From an uncultured Alphaproteobacteria bacterium (lineage in GTDB: Bacteria; Pseudomonadota; Alphaproteobacteria; HIMB59), in assembly GCA_902515765.1 (NCBI GenBank), contig CABXVZ010000001.1:1-64000 (forward strand): a stretch of 64,000 nucleotides of DNA, given 5' to 3'. Within the stretch, counting starts at the first letter, position 1. Every line of letters begins with the position of its first letter. Both the position numbers and the translations under genes were made by a program. This document shows, piece after piece, positions 52,466 to 63,237 of this stretch. The notes beneath the pieces are model-generated. The model saw only the letters and a program-made list of their open reading frames with translations, was not told where the DNA came from and searched no databases.

Positions 52466-53168
52466 ACTCATTAAAATAAGTAAAAAATTCAAATCAAAAC
52501 AAGCGCTTAAGCAAGTTAGTCTAGAATTTGATAGTAATAAGATTAATGGGCTCCTAGGTCCAAATGGTAGTGGTAAGACAACCTTATTTAACATTATCGC
52601 TGGCTTTCTCTCTCCAGATGAGGGTCAAATCTTATTAGATGGTAAAGATTTAACATCATTAAGCTTAAGTTTGAGATCAAAACTAGGTATTTCTTATTTG
52701 CCTCAAGAGGCCTCTATTTTTAGGGATATGAATGTATATGATAATATTCATTCAATTGCTGAATTATTCTACGAAAAATCAAAATCAATTAAAGTAACTG
52801 ACAATTTAATTCAAAAATTTTCTCTTCAAAGTTTTCAAAAAACAAAAGGTAAACTTTTATCTGGGGGAGAAAGAAGAAGAACAGAAATAGCAAGAGCTCT
52901 TGCCAGTAATCCTAAATTTTTATTATTAGACGAGCCTTTTGCTGGTATTGATCCCATCGCTATTGAAGAAGTCAAGTCTACAATAGATCTTCTTAAAAAA
53001 ATAAATATTGGTATTATTATAACTGATCATAATGTCAAAGAGGCTCTGAGTATTGTTGACTTTGGATATATTATTTATAATGGGCAAATAATAAAATCAG
53101 GAAATCCTAAAGAAATAACATCAGATAAATTTGTAAAAAAAATATACTTAGGTAATACCTACCAATAA
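52452..53168 (+). CDS. lptB: LPS export ABC transporter ATP-binding protein
   Basis: GLLGPNGSGKTTLFNIIAGF, LSGGERRRTEIARAL, LLLDEPFAGIDPIA. Confidence 0.94.
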   Translation: MQKIKLIKISKKFKSKQALKQVSLEFDSNKINGLLGPNGSGKTTLFNIIAGFLSPDEGQILLDGKDLTSLSLSLRSKLGISYLPQEASIFRDMNVYDNIHSIAELFYEKSKSIKVTDNLIQKFSLQSFQKTKGKLLSGGERRRTEIARALASNPKFLLLDEPFAGIDPIAIEEVKSTIDLLKKINIGIIITDHNVKEALSIVDFGYIIYNGQIIKSGNPKEITSDKFVKKIYLGNTYQ

Positions 53169-53176
53169 CCAAATAG

Positions 53177-54475
53177 ATGACTATCAAAAATAATAATTTG
53201 ATTAAGGGTACTTATTTTCCTCCAGGAGATAAGTCAATCAGTCATCGTATTCTCATTCTAGCAAGCCAAACTATCGGTAAATCTGAAATATCAAATCTAT
53301 TAGAGGGTGAGGACGTCCTTAACACTCTAAAAGCAATGAAAATTTTGGGAGCTAATATCTCCAAAAAAAATAACAAATATGTTGTATTTGGTATCCCACC
53401 AGGAGGTCTATTTCAACCTAATAAGCCCATAGATTTTGGAAATTCTGGAACTGGTATAAGACTAATATGTGGTCTAATAGCATCTAACAATATTAAAGCA
53501 AAGCTTACTGGAGATGGTTCTTTAAGCAAGCGTCCAATGAAAAGAGTAACAGTTCATTTAAAAAAAATTGGAGCACTTATTAATCTTAAAAAGGATTCTT
53601 ATCCTCCAATTCAAATTCAAGGAGATGGGGAGGCTTTACCTTTAAAATATAACATTATGATTCCATCAGCTCAGATAAAAAGTGCAATTATGCTATCAGC
53701 TCTTAATACTAAGGGGTTAATTGAAATTAAAGAGTTTAAAACAACAAGAGACCATACTGAAAATATGTTAAAGGCTATGGGATATAATATTAGGGTTAAG
53801 GAAGACAATAAGTATCGCCACATAAAAATGATAAATGATAAAGATCTTAATTCCTTAAACTATAATGTGCCCGGGGATCCCTCTTCGGCTGCTTTTTTTA
53901 TAACAGCTGCCTGTTTAAAGCCTGGTTCTAAATTAATTATTAAAGATATGTTGTTTAATAAAACTCGTATTGGTTTTATAAGCACTCTAAAAAAAATGGG
54001 TGCAAAAATCAAAATATTGAAAAAAAAGAAAGTAAATTTTGAGTTAGTAGCAGATTTAAAAATTGAACAAAAAAAATATTTAAAACCCATCATTTTAGAG
54101 GAAAAAGATGTCCCTTTACAGGTTGATGAGATACCTATTCTTTCTATAGCTGCATCATTTGCAAACGGCAAGAGTGTTTTTAAGGGCTTAAAAGAATTAA
54201 CTGTTAAAGAAAGTAATAGGCTACTTCTAATTCACCAAAATTTAAAAAAAATGGGAGTCAATTCAGAGATAAAAGGATTTGATTTACACATATATGGAAG
54301 TAATAGTTTAAAAAAAGGTGGTGCTACTATAGTTCATCACAATGATCATAGAATAGTAATGTCGTTCTATTTAGCTAATTTAATCTGTATTAAGAATAAT
54401 ATAATTAGAGATAAATCCTGTGTAAAAACAAGCTATCCCTCTTTTTTTCATCATATTTTAAAATATTTGCATTAA
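53177..54475 (+). CDS. aroA: 3-phosphoshikimate 1-carboxyvinyltransferase (EPSP synthase)
   Basis: PPGDKSISHRILILAS, DFGNSGTGIRLICGL, VPGDPSSAAFFI, LTVKESNRL. Confidence 0.96.
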   Translation: MTIKNNNLIKGTYFPPGDKSISHRILILASQTIGKSEISNLLEGEDVLNTLKAMKILGANISKKNNKYVVFGIPPGGLFQPNKPIDFGNSGTGIRLICGLIASNNIKAKLTGDGSLSKRPMKRVTVHLKKIGALINLKKDSYPPIQIQGDGEALPLKYNIMIPSAQIKSAIMLSALNTKGLIEIKEFKTTRDHTENMLKAMGYNIRVKEDNKYRHIKMINDKDLNSLNYNVPGDPSSAAFFITAACLKPGSKLIIKDMLFNKTRIGFISTLKKMGAKIKILKKKKVNFELVADLKIEQKKYLKPIILEEKDVPLQVDEIPILSIAASFANGKSVFKGLKELTVKESNRLLLIHQNLKKMGVNSEIKGFDLHIYGSNSLKKGGATIVHHNDHRIVMSFYLANLICIKNNIIRDKSCVKTSYPSFFHHILKYLH

Positions 54476-54542
54476 TTTTCCTTGAAAAAGGTTTATAAAG
54501 CTTTAAAAAAACCTAACTAATTTGAAAGGTTAATAATGACTT

Positions 54543-56240
54543 ATGATATCTAACGACGAGTATAGTAAACTTCTAGACCAACAATTTGAAACTAAAACGA
54601 ATATTTCTGCTAATAAAATCATCCCTGGTACAATTTTAAAAATAAGCGAACAACATGTTGTTGTTGATATTGGATATAAAAGTGAAGGTCAAATACCAAA
54701 AGAAGAATTTCTTAATACTGGATCTGCTGACGATCTAAAAACTGGACAAACTATTGAAGTATTTATTGAAAAGCTAGAAGACAGAGAAGGAAACATAAGA
54801 CTGTCTCATGAAAAAGCAATTAAAATGAAATCTTGGGAAAAGTTACAAAAACTTTACGACAATAAAGAAAGAGTAAAAGGTTTTATAGTAGGCAAAGCAA
54901 AAGCTGGTCTTTATGTAAAAATTATGGGAACAAATGCATTTTTACCCTTGAGTCAAGTAGACGTTCGCCCTGTGAGAGATGTTAGCCACCTTATAAAAAC
55001 TGAAGAGACTTTTGAAATTCTTAAAATGGATTACTCTAAAGGTAATATCGTTGTTTCTAGAAAAGCAATACTGGAAGAAAAACAAAAAACTATTAAAAAT
55101 GATATTATAGAAAAGTCAAAGTCTGACTCAGTTGTGAATGGCAGGGTAAAAACTTTTACTGACTATGGTGCATTTGTGGATTTGGGAGGTATTGATGGAT
55201 TGGTCCATTTAAGCGACATATCTTGGAGTAGGATAGGTCATCCATCTGATGTCCTTGAGATTGGAAAAAAATATGATTTTAAAATATTAAAGATTTCAGA
55301 TGACTCAGACAAAATTAGTTTAGGCTATAAACAGTTAAAAGACGACCCTTGGGAGAAAATTGAAAATAAAGTTTCTACTAATGAAATCTATGATGGTAAA
55401 ATTACTCATATAACCGATTATGGGGCATTCGTTCAGCTTATTGATAAAGATTTAGAGGGATTGGTTCACTCAAATGACATTAGCTGGACTAAAAAAAATA
55501 TTCATCCTAATAAAATTTTAGATATTGGTTTTAATATTCGTGTTAAAGTTTTGGAAATTGATAAGGAAAAAAAGCGTATAAGTCTTGGTATTAAACAAAC
55601 AGAGCCTAACCCATGGGAAAATATTCTTAATGAGTACAAAAAGGATCAAGTTATAGAAACCGAAATTAAAAATATCACAGAATTTGGAATTTTTGCTAAG
55701 TTGAACGATAATATTGATGGATTGATACATAAAAATGATCTTTCTTGGACCGACTCTAATGGAGATAGAACCCTTAAGAAGTATCAAAAAGGTCAAAATA
55801 TTGAGGTTAAGATTATAGAAATCGACCCTAGCAAAGAAAAAATAAGTTTTGGAATTAAACAATTATCCGCAGATCCTTTCAACGAGTTTTTCAAGGACAA
55901 AAATAAAGGAGATATTGTTTCTGCTACCATAACCAAGATTAACAATAATGGAATTGATGTAGAAGTTGCAAGCTTTATAGATACGACCATTCGAAGAAAA
56001 GAACTATCTAAAAATAAAGAAGAGCAAAATATTTCAAGATATAACGAAGGACAAAAAATTGATGCAAAAATTAGCTCAATTGATTTAACTAATAGAAAGT
56101 TTGCTTTATCAATTAGACAATTAGAAATAGATGAGGAGCAGAACTTATTAGAAAAATATGGTTCTAAATCATCTGGTTCAGTACTAGGCGATATATTAGG
56201 TAAGGCTTTGGATGAAGATAAGGACACCAAAGAACAATAA
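54543..56240 (+). CDS. rpsA: 30S ribosomal protein S1
   Basis: Multiple S1/OB-fold repeats (VVDIGYKSEGQIPKEEF; FVDLGGIDGLVHLSDISW; KKRISLGIKQTEPNPWE). Confidence 0.96.
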   Translation: MISNDEYSKLLDQQFETKTNISANKIIPGTILKISEQHVVVDIGYKSEGQIPKEEFLNTGSADDLKTGQTIEVFIEKLEDREGNIRLSHEKAIKMKSWEKLQKLYDNKERVKGFIVGKAKAGLYVKIMGTNAFLPLSQVDVRPVRDVSHLIKTEETFEILKMDYSKGNIVVSRKAILEEKQKTIKNDIIEKSKSDSVVNGRVKTFTDYGAFVDLGGIDGLVHLSDISWSRIGHPSDVLEIGKKYDFKILKISDDSDKISLGYKQLKDDPWEKIENKVSTNEIYDGKITHITDYGAFVQLIDKDLEGLVHSNDISWTKKNIHPNKILDIGFNIRVKVLEIDKEKKRISLGIKQTEPNPWENILNEYKKDQVIETEIKNITEFGIFAKLNDNIDGLIHKNDLSWTDSNGDRTLKKYQKGQNIEVKIIEIDPSKEKISFGIKQLSADPFNEFFKDKNKGDIVSATITKINNNGIDVEVASFIDTTIRRKELSKNKEEQNISRYNEGQKIDAKISSIDLTNRKFALSIRQLEIDEEQNLLEKYGSKSSGSVLGDILGKALDEDKDTKEQ

Positions 56241-56517
56241 ATCTGACATATTAAAGTCATTTTTGCATTCTGAAAAAGATTTAAGTCCTCGAATTAATGA
56301 ATCTTTTTTTAATAGGTTCTTTGAATTAATAGAACAATCTTTATCTAAACATCAAAATATCGAATTAAGGAATTTTGGTATTTTCAAAACAAAGCACATG
56401 CAACCTAGGTATGGTTCAGACCCTAGAAATAAAAAAAAAATTTATATACCCTCTAAATGGAAGGTGGCATTTAAGTTAAGTGAGAATTTAAATAAGAAAC
56501 TAAATGAAAAAATTTAA
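56212..56517 (+). CDS. ihfB: HU/IHF-family DNA-binding protein (IHF beta-like)
   Basis: IELRNFGIFKTKHMQPRYGSDPRNKKKIYIPSKWKVAFKLSENL; position after rpsA. Confidence 0.82.
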   Translation: MKIRTPKNNKSDILKSFLHSEKDLSPRINESFFNRFFELIEQSLSKHQNIELRNFGIFKTKHMQPRYGSDPRNKKKIYIPSKWKVAFKLSENLNKKLNEKI

Positions 56518-57211
56518 AGCTTTCATTGCACTAGACTGTAAAACTAATAGTGAGAATATTAGGATTGTAAAAAAACTATCTTCTCAAGTATTTGGTTTTA
56601 AGGTAGGGTATAGGTCTTTTTATAGCAAAGGTTCGGAAAAACTATTAGCTGAAATTAAGAAAAATAAATGTTTTTTGTTTCTGGATCTAAAACTTCACGA
56701 TATCCCAAATACTGTAACTACTGCTATTAATTCTTTATCGAAAATTAATCCTGATTATCTAACACTTCATATATCTGGAGGCAAGACTATGTTAGAACAA
56801 TCTTTGGTTACTATAAAAAAAAACAAACTTAAAACAAAACTTCTTGGGGTTACTTTATTGACAAGCCTCGATAAGAAGGATTGCAAATTAATTTTTTCAG
56901 AAAAAAATACAAATTCATTAGTGTATAAATTTGCTAATATCGCCAATGACTCCAAAATACATGGTCTAATTTGTTCGGGTCAGGACCTAGGCAATTTAGA
57001 AAAATTTAAAAAACTTGTTAAAATTACACCTGGCGTAAAATTATTTGCAAGAAAAGATGATCAAAAACGAGTGACTTTTGTTCATGATGCCCTAAAAAAT
57101 GGAGCAGACTATGTTGTGATTGGTAGAGAAATAATAGATAGTAAGAATCCCTTAGAATTACTTAAAAAATATTATGAAGAAAATAAAAATAAAGATTTGT
57201 GGACAAACTAA
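56504..57211 (+). CDS. pyrF: Orotidine 5'-phosphate decarboxylase
   Basis: FIALDCKTNSEN; LFLDLKLHDIPNTVTTAI; ITPGVKLFARKDDQKRV; GADYVVIGREI. Confidence 0.93.
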   Translation: MKKFKAFIALDCKTNSENIRIVKKLSSQVFGFKVGYRSFYSKGSEKLLAEIKKNKCFLFLDLKLHDIPNTVTTAINSLSKINPDYLTLHISGGKTMLEQSLVTIKKNKLKTKLLGVTLLTSLDKKDCKLIFSEKNTNSLVYKFANIANDSKIHGLICSGQDLGNLEKFKKLVKITPGVKLFARKDDQKRVTFVHDALKNGADYVVIGREIIDSKNPLELLKKYYEENKNKDLWTN

Positions 57212-57800
57212 CCCTGCAATAATTGAGCATTGTCTCAATATAGGAGTTAACCAACAAGGTCTTATTTTTTATGATAGGAGTCCTAGAAACTTACATAATG
57301 ATACTTTAAAAATTATTCATCAATATTTTCAACAATTCCAGGATATTTTCGTAGGTGTTTTTGTGAATCCTTCTATAGAACAAATTGAAGAGAAATTAAA
57401 TATATACAATTTTCAGACAATCCAACTTCATGGTGATGAAAATCAAGAGCTTATTGATAAAATTAAATCTCAATTCCAAAAAAAAATATATAAGTCAATT
57501 TCTCCAGAAGAATTTAAAGTAACTAATTTAAAAAATATTGATCGATTTTTAATTGAGGCTAAACCTGATTTAAAAGATCAACCTGGGGGAAATAACAAAA
57601 TATGGAATTGGTCTAATTTTGAAAACCCTTTGGGTCATCCTTTTATTTTATCTGGGGGTCTCAACCAAAATAATATTATTGAGGCAATTAACTTAACAGC
57701 AACAGAATTTATTGATATAAATTCAGGTGTAGAGGAAATAAAAGGTGAAAAAAATCTATCCTTAATTGATAGTTTGATTTCATTTCTTAAGAATAAATGA
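57174..57800 (+). CDS. trpF: Phosphoribosylanthranilate isomerase
   Basis: [46 protein letters not shown]. Confidence 0.92.
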   Translation: MKKIKIKICGQTNPAIIEHCLNIGVNQQGLIFYDRSPRNLHNDTLKIIHQYFQQFQDIFVGVFVNPSIEQIEEKLNIYNFQTIQLHGDENQELIDKIKSQFQKKIYKSISPEEFKVTNLKNIDRFLIEAKPDLKDQPGGNNKIWNWSNFENPLGHPFILSGGLNQNNIIEAINLTATEFIDINSGVEEIKGEKNLSLIDSLISFLKNK

Positions 57801-59002
57801 AAAAATATAATGAACCCAATAATTTAGGTCGATTTGGTGACTATGGTGGGATGTATGTTTCAGAAACTTTGATGCCCTTGTTAATTGATTTAGATCAGTC
57901 TTACCAAAAAATACAAAAAGATAAAAAATTTCAAAAAGAGCTATCTGACCTTTTTAAAAATTATGTTGGTCGTCCTTCCTCTTTGCATCATGCAAAAAAT
58001 TTATCTGCATATATAAATGGTCCTAAAGTCTATTTTAAAAGAGATGAATTAAACCATACAGGTGCTCATAAAATCAATAATTGTCTTGGTCAAATTTTAC
58101 TTGCAAAGAAAATGGGTAAAACTCGAATTATCGCTGAAACAGGAGCAGGTCAACATGGGGTTGCCACTGCAACGGTCTGTGCTTTATTTGGTCTTCCTTG
58201 TCATATCTATATGGGATCCAAAGATATAGAAAGACAAAAGCCAAATGTATTTAGAATGAAATTACTTGGCGCAAATATTATTCCTGTAGAGTCTGGGAGT
58301 AAGTCGCTTAAAGATGCTATGAATGAGGCTCTTCGTGATTGGATAAAAAATGTCAGAGATACTTTTTATATAATTGGTTCCACGGCTGGACCTCATCCCT
58401 ACCCTAAAATGGTAAGAGATTTTCAATCTGTCATTGGCAAAGAAGCAAGAGAACAGTTTTTAAAGGTAGAGAAAAAATTACCTGACTTCCTCATAGCATG
58501 TGTCGGCGGTGGTTCTAACGCTATGGGTTTATTTTATCCTTTTTTGAATGATAAAAAGGTTAATATTATTGGGGTTGAAGCAGCAGGAAAAGGACCAAAA
58601 ACCAACCAAACAGCTGCCACTATGACATCTGGCACTCCTGGTATTCTTCATGGTAGTTTTAGTTATGTTTTACAAGATAATGATGGCCAAATTAAGGAAG
58701 CACACTCTATTTCAGCTGGATTAGACTATCCTGGAGTTGGGCCAGAACATTCCTATTTAAAAGATATCAAAAGAGCAAAATATTATGGTGTTACAGATAA
58801 AGAGGCATTAAGTGCTTTTCAACTATGTTCAAAACTAGAAGGTATAATTCCAGCTCTAGAACCTTCTCATGCCCTAGCCTATCTCGTTAAAACATTTAAA
58901 AATAAACAAAAAGGAAAAACTATTATCTTAAATTTATGTGGTAGAGGAGACAAAGATCTATTCACAGCTGCAAAGGCCATAGGTTTTGATGCTGATGAAT
59001 AA
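57797..59002 (+). CDS. trpB: Tryptophan synthase beta subunit
   Basis: [60 protein letters not shown]. Confidence 0.98.
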   Translation: MKKYNEPNNLGRFGDYGGMYVSETLMPLLIDLDQSYQKIQKDKKFQKELSDLFKNYVGRPSSLHHAKNLSAYINGPKVYFKRDELNHTGAHKINNCLGQILLAKKMGKTRIIAETGAGQHGVATATVCALFGLPCHIYMGSKDIERQKPNVFRMKLLGANIIPVESGSKSLKDAMNEALRDWIKNVRDTFYIIGSTAGPHPYPKMVRDFQSVIGKEAREQFLKVEKKLPDFLIACVGGGSNAMGLFYPFLNDKKVNIIGVEAAGKGPKTNQTAATMTSGTPGILHGSFSYVLQDNDGQIKEAHSISAGLDYPGVGPEHSYLKDIKRAKYYGVTDKEALSAFQLCSKLEGIIPALEPSHALAYLVKTFKNKQKGKTIILNLCGRGDKDLFTAAKAIGFDADE

Positions 59003-59771
59003 ACTAAATAATCTACCTAAAAAAAAAATACTTTCTTTATTTATGACTTGTGGCTTTCCAAATTTATCACAGAGTAAAAAAATTTTTCAGGAAATGTTAT
59101 CACATCAACCAAATATCATTGAATTTGGCCTCCCATTTTCTGACCCCATGGCTGATGGACCAATAATCCAAGAGTCTAGCAAGATTGCTTTAAAATCAAA
59201 ACTATCAACAAAACATTCCTTAAATCTAATTAGGTCTCTTAAAAAAGAAAGGAGTAATACTGCTTTTGTTATTATGTGTTATTTAAATACTATACAAAAA
59301 TTTGGAGTCAAAAAATTTACTAATGAGATTAAAAATATTGTTGATGGAATAATAATAGTAGACCTTCCATTTGAAGAAGAAACCTCAATAAAAAAACTTC
59401 TAGATAAGAGTAATATCCATCTTATTAAATTAATATCTCCCATGACTAATAAAAAAAGATCACAAAGATTATTAAAAGATGCAAAAGGATTTGTTTATTA
59501 TATTTCAGCAACTGGTATAACGGGCTCTAATAAACTTGATTATTCTGAAATAAATAAAAATGTTTCCTCTTTAAAAAAACAAACTAAAACACCCATACTT
59601 GTAGGTTTTGGCATTAAGTCTCGAAAAGATGTATTGGCCATTAATAGTAAAACCCAAGCTGATGGAATAATAATTGGATCAGCATTAATTAAAAAATATT
59701 TTGAAGAAAATATGAATTTTAAAAAGTATTTAGTTTCTTTAAATAAATTTATTAAACAGGTTAAAATTTAA
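58986..59771 (+). CDS. trpA: Tryptophan synthase alpha subunit
   Basis: [48 protein letters not shown]. Confidence 0.96.
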   Translation: MMLMNKLNNLPKKKILSLFMTCGFPNLSQSKKIFQEMLSHQPNIIEFGLPFSDPMADGPIIQESSKIALKSKLSTKHSLNLIRSLKKERSNTAFVIMCYLNTIQKFGVKKFTNEIKNIVDGIIIVDLPFEEETSIKKLLDKSNIHLIKLISPMTNKKRSQRLLKDAKGFVYYISATGITGSNKLDYSEINKNVSSLKKQTKTPILVGFGIKSRKDVLAINSKTQADGIIIGSALIKKYFEENMNFKKYLVSLNKFIKQVKI

Positions 59772-59772
59772 A

Positions 59773-60618
59773 ATGAATTGGCTAACTGATTTTGTAAAAC
59801 CTAAATTAAGCTCACTTGTTGGTAAAAAAGAAACTCCATCAGATCTTTGGACTACGTGCTCAAAGTGTAATTTAATGCTTTATAGATCAGAACTAGAAAA
59901 AAAATTATATGTTTGTAGTCATTGCGATCAGCATATGTACGTTGATTTTGATAGCCGATTTAGACAATTATTTGATGAACAAAAATATGATTTAATTGAA
60001 ATTCCCATAGAAAACTCTGATCCTTTAGAGTTTAAAGATCTTAAAAAATATACAGACCGTATTAAAGAGGCTCAAAAAAAAACAAATCAAAAAGATGCTG
60101 CCATAGTGGCCACAGGTAAAATGGGTGGCCAATTAGTATGTATATTTCTTCTAAATTTTAGTTTTATGGGAGGATCAATGGGGCAATATGTAGGTGAAGC
60201 ATTCAAAATAGGCTGTCAAAAAGCAGTTGAGCTTCAGTGTCCTTTTATTTCTATATCTTCTTCAGGAGGAGCTAGAATGCAGGAAGGATTAATTAGCTTA
60301 ATGCAACTGCCAAAGACCGTAGCTGCAGTAAACCTTTTAGATAAAGAAAAGATACCTTTTATTAGTCTCTTAACTCACCCAACTACTGGAGGCGTTAGTG
60401 CGTCTTTTGCTATGCTTGGTGATATTATTATTGCTGAAAAAGGAAGTATGATTGGTTTTGCAGGTAAAAGGGTTATTGAAAAAACAATTAATGAACAATT
60501 GCCTGAAGATTTTCAAACAGCAGAGTACCTACTTGATCATGGAATGATTGATATGGTAGTTCATAGAAAAGAATTAAGAGACACACTTTCTCGTGTCGTA
60601 TCTTTCGTAAAAAAATAA
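59773..60618 (+). CDS. accD: Acetyl-CoA carboxylase carboxyltransferase beta subunit
   Basis: Zn ribbon CSKCNLMLYRSELEKKLYVCSHCDQHM; SSSGGARMQEGLISLMQL; THPTTGGVSASFAMLGDI. Confidence 0.97.
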   Translation: MNWLTDFVKPKLSSLVGKKETPSDLWTTCSKCNLMLYRSELEKKLYVCSHCDQHMYVDFDSRFRQLFDEQKYDLIEIPIENSDPLEFKDLKKYTDRIKEAQKKTNQKDAAIVATGKMGGQLVCIFLLNFSFMGGSMGQYVGEAFKIGCQKAVELQCPFISISSSGGARMQEGLISLMQLPKTVAAVNLLDKEKIPFISLLTHPTTGGVSASFAMLGDIIIAEKGSMIGFAGKRVIEKTINEQLPEDFQTAEYLLDHGMIDMVVHRKELRDTLSRVVSFVKK

Positions 60619-60623
60619 TTTCT

Positions 60624-61868
60624 TTGAAAGATCCTATTTTTAAAAGACTACTTAGCCTTCATCCAAAATTTTCGGATTTATCGCTAGGAAGAATAAAAAA
60701 ACTACTAAAAGAAATAGGTTTTGATGAGGGAAAGCTACCTACAGTAATTCACATTGCAGGGACAAATGGTAAGGGGTCTACTGCTGCAATTTTAAAATCA
60801 ATTATTAATGAACATGGTTACTCAACACATCTATATACAACACCACACTTAGTAAATTTTAATGAAAGAATTCAATTACATTCAAAAAATATCTCCAATA
60901 AAAAACTAGTAAAATATTTAAAATTTTGCGAAGAAATAAATGACGGCAAATTAATTACTTTCTTTGAAATAACGACAGCAGCAGCATTTAAAGCATTTCA
61001 AGATCATCAGGCTGATTTTTTGATATTAGAAGTGGGTTTAGGTGGTAGATTTGACGCGACTAATGTTATTAAAAAAAAGAAATTTGCTGCAGTTACCCCA
61101 ATATCAATCGACCATCAAGATTATTTAGGAAACTCCCTATCACAAATTGCCTTTGAAAAGCTTGGAATATTAAATCCTAAAAGCATTAATTTTATCAATA
61201 AGCAAAAACCAAAAGTAATGAAATTTATTAAAGATCAACTCAATAAGAGAAATTTAGAGGCACAAATCTTTAATCATGAATGGACTATTAGGTCAGATAC
61301 ATATTTTTCTGAGCAGTTTAAAATAAACTTATCTAAATTAAGTTTACTTGGTAAGCACCAGAAATATAATGCGGGACTTGCCATTCATTTAGCTAAATAT
61401 ATTTTAAAAGATAGTTTTGATATTATTACTACAGAAAAAGCTCTTGAAAAATGTCAATGGCCTGGAAGATTGCAATTAATAAATAAAGGATCTATCCCTA
61501 AAAAAATCTTAAAATATAAAAATATTTACTTAGATGGTTTTCATAACATTGATGGCATGAAAGTACTTATGGAGTCTCTTAATCCTAGTAAGAAGATATT
61601 AATATGTTCCTTTTTAAATAATAAAAAATATAAATCTATGCTGTCTAATCTTCCTAAAAAATTTCATAAGATAATTGTGGTAAAAATGAATGAGGAAAAC
61701 TCCATTACAAAAAAAGATTTGCCCCAAAATCTTTCACTCACTTATGTTAAATCTCTAAAAGAATCTTTTTTATTTATAAATAAATTTTCTACTTCTCAAA
61801 CATCTGTTTACTTCGGGGGTTCTCTATATTTTATAGGCGAAGTATTGAAAATGAATAAATCAAATTAA
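60624..61868 (+). CDS. folC: Folylpolyglutamate synthase/dihydrofolate synthase
   Basis: VIHIAGTNGKGSTAAILKSI; LEVGLGGRFDATNVI; LDGFHNIDGM; TTG start. Confidence 0.94.
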   Translation: MKDPIFKRLLSLHPKFSDLSLGRIKKLLKEIGFDEGKLPTVIHIAGTNGKGSTAAILKSIINEHGYSTHLYTTPHLVNFNERIQLHSKNISNKKLVKYLKFCEEINDGKLITFFEITTAAAFKAFQDHQADFLILEVGLGGRFDATNVIKKKKFAAVTPISIDHQDYLGNSLSQIAFEKLGILNPKSINFINKQKPKVMKFIKDQLNKRNLEAQIFNHEWTIRSDTYFSEQFKINLSKLSLLGKHQKYNAGLAIHLAKYILKDSFDIITTEKALEKCQWPGRLQLINKGSIPKKILKYKNIYLDGFHNIDGMKVLMESLNPSKKILICSFLNNKKYKSMLSNLPKKFHKIIVVKMNEENSITKKDLPQNLSLTYVKSLKESFLFINKFSTSQTSVYFGGSLYFIGEVLKMNKSN

Positions 61869-61905
61869 CTTTTCAAAAAAATTAAAATTTAACTTATTTT
61901 AAAAA

Positions 61906-62241
61906 TTAGATTTTAGACTTATTTTTTAGATACAATAAAATTGCAAGAAATTCATAAGCTATTTGCCATAATTGTTTCAAAATAGGCCAACTCAATATAA
62001 TTGAAAGGATGCGCCATTTAGACATCTTTGACCATAAAACAAGAAATGACTCTGCTCCCGATAATATTTTTCCTTCATGGTAAACATGCATTCTTCGAAA
62101 TAATTGTTTTTTACTGAGATGTTTAATATGGTCGTCAACACTTTCAGAAATATCAATAAAATTTATATGGCCATTATTTTTTTTATAATGACTAATCTCT
62201 GCATTACAAATATTGCATGATCCATTATAATAAACTTTCAT
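61906..62241 (-). CDS. DCC-family (DUF393) thiol-disulfide oxidoreductase-like protein
   Basis: VYYNGSCNICNAEISHYKK (CxxC near N-terminus). Confidence 0.78.
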   Translation of the reverse strand: MKVYYNGSCNICNAEISHYKKNNGHINFIDISESVDDHIKHLSKKQLFRRMHVYHEGKILSGAESFLVLWSKMSKWRILSIILSWPILKQLWQIAYEFLAILLYLKNKSKI

Positions 62242-62243
62242 TG

Positions 62244-62864
62244 TTAAACTAAAGGTGGGAATTCATCTTTTTTGAATAGATCATACCCTTTTAAAACAGC
62301 AGGTCTAATTTTAATTAGATTATACCAACGAGTTAAATTAGAGTAATTTTTTAAACCAATATCATGAATTGGATGTCTTGCTATCCAAGGGAAAGTAGCG
62401 ATGTCTGCAATAGAATATGTTTTAGCTAAATATTCATTATGGGATAAATGATTATCTAATCTTTCGTATATTGTTTTAGCTATTTGAAAATAACGCTCTT
62501 CTCCAAAAGAACTTTTACCAGGATGATAATGATGAAATTGATGATGTTGGCCAATCATAGGTCCAACGTATGCCATCTGTATCATAAGCCATTGATTGGT
62601 TAAGTCTTTATTTTCTCCATAAAAGTCTCCGGAGTAATTTGCTAAGTAAATAAGGATGGCACCAGACTCAAAATAAGATTCACCAGTTTTTAAATTTTTT
62701 AAAACTGGAATTTTAGAAAAAGGTGAAATTTTTTTAAAATCTTCACTAAACTGCTCCCCTTTGTCTAAATCAATGAGACTAACCTGATAATTCTCATTTA
62801 TTTCCTCAAGCATAATGGAAACTTTTCTAGCATTAGGGGTGCTGTCTGCAAAAAGTTGAAACAT
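62244..62864 (-). CDS. Glutathione S-transferase family protein
   Basis: MFQLFADSTPNARKVSIMLEE; FSKIPVLKN; ESGAILIYLA; SIADIATFPWIARH. Confidence 0.9.
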   Translation of the reverse strand: MFQLFADSTPNARKVSIMLEEINENYQVSLIDLDKGEQFSEDFKKISPFSKIPVLKNLKTGESYFESGAILIYLANYSGDFYGENKDLTNQWLMIQMAYVGPMIGQHHQFHHYHPGKSSFGEERYFQIAKTIYERLDNHLSHNEYLAKTYSIADIATFPWIARHPIHDIGLKNYSNLTRWYNLIKIRPAVLKGYDLFKKDEFPPLV

Positions 62865-63199
62865 TAAATCAAGCTGGTTATATATTTATGAACAAAATAA
62901 CCGATTAACAGAAGAATGATGCCTAATCCATAAATTAACCAGAAATTCATGTTAAAATTTTTTGCGAAAAAAAAAGGGAGAAAAAAGAGATAAGATACTG
63001 GAATCCCCACAAGAATGCTTTTAGCAAAAATAACTGTGTTTTCTGTATTTTTGTGCTCCCAATAAGAAAAAGCTATCGCAATAATACTAGCAATAGGTAG
63101 AGCTATAATAAAGCCAGATAACTCTGGTTTTTTTCCAGAGAGCCAACTAGCAAAAGCAATGACTAAAGCGGCTAATAAAACTTTTGCTAAAAAAATCAT
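62864..63199 (-). CDS. Small integral membrane protein (DUF3147-like)
   Basis: Hydrophobic 111-aa ORF with about four TM segments, overlapping the GST start. Confidence 0.55.
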   Translation of the reverse strand: MIFLAKVLLAALVIAFASWLSGKKPELSGFIIALPIASIIAIAFSYWEHKNTENTVIFAKSILVGIPVSYLFFLPFFFAKNFNMNFWLIYGLGIILLLIGYFVHKYITSLI

Positions 63200-63237
63200 T
63201 GTACAGGTACTTTATACCATTTGTTAGAAATTAAAGA

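Noticed and set aside
55518-56260. Minus-strand ORFs (114 aa and 155 aa) opposite rpsA
   Set aside because: Shadow ORFs of S1 repeats; no RBS or domain signal, and the sense frame is unambiguous
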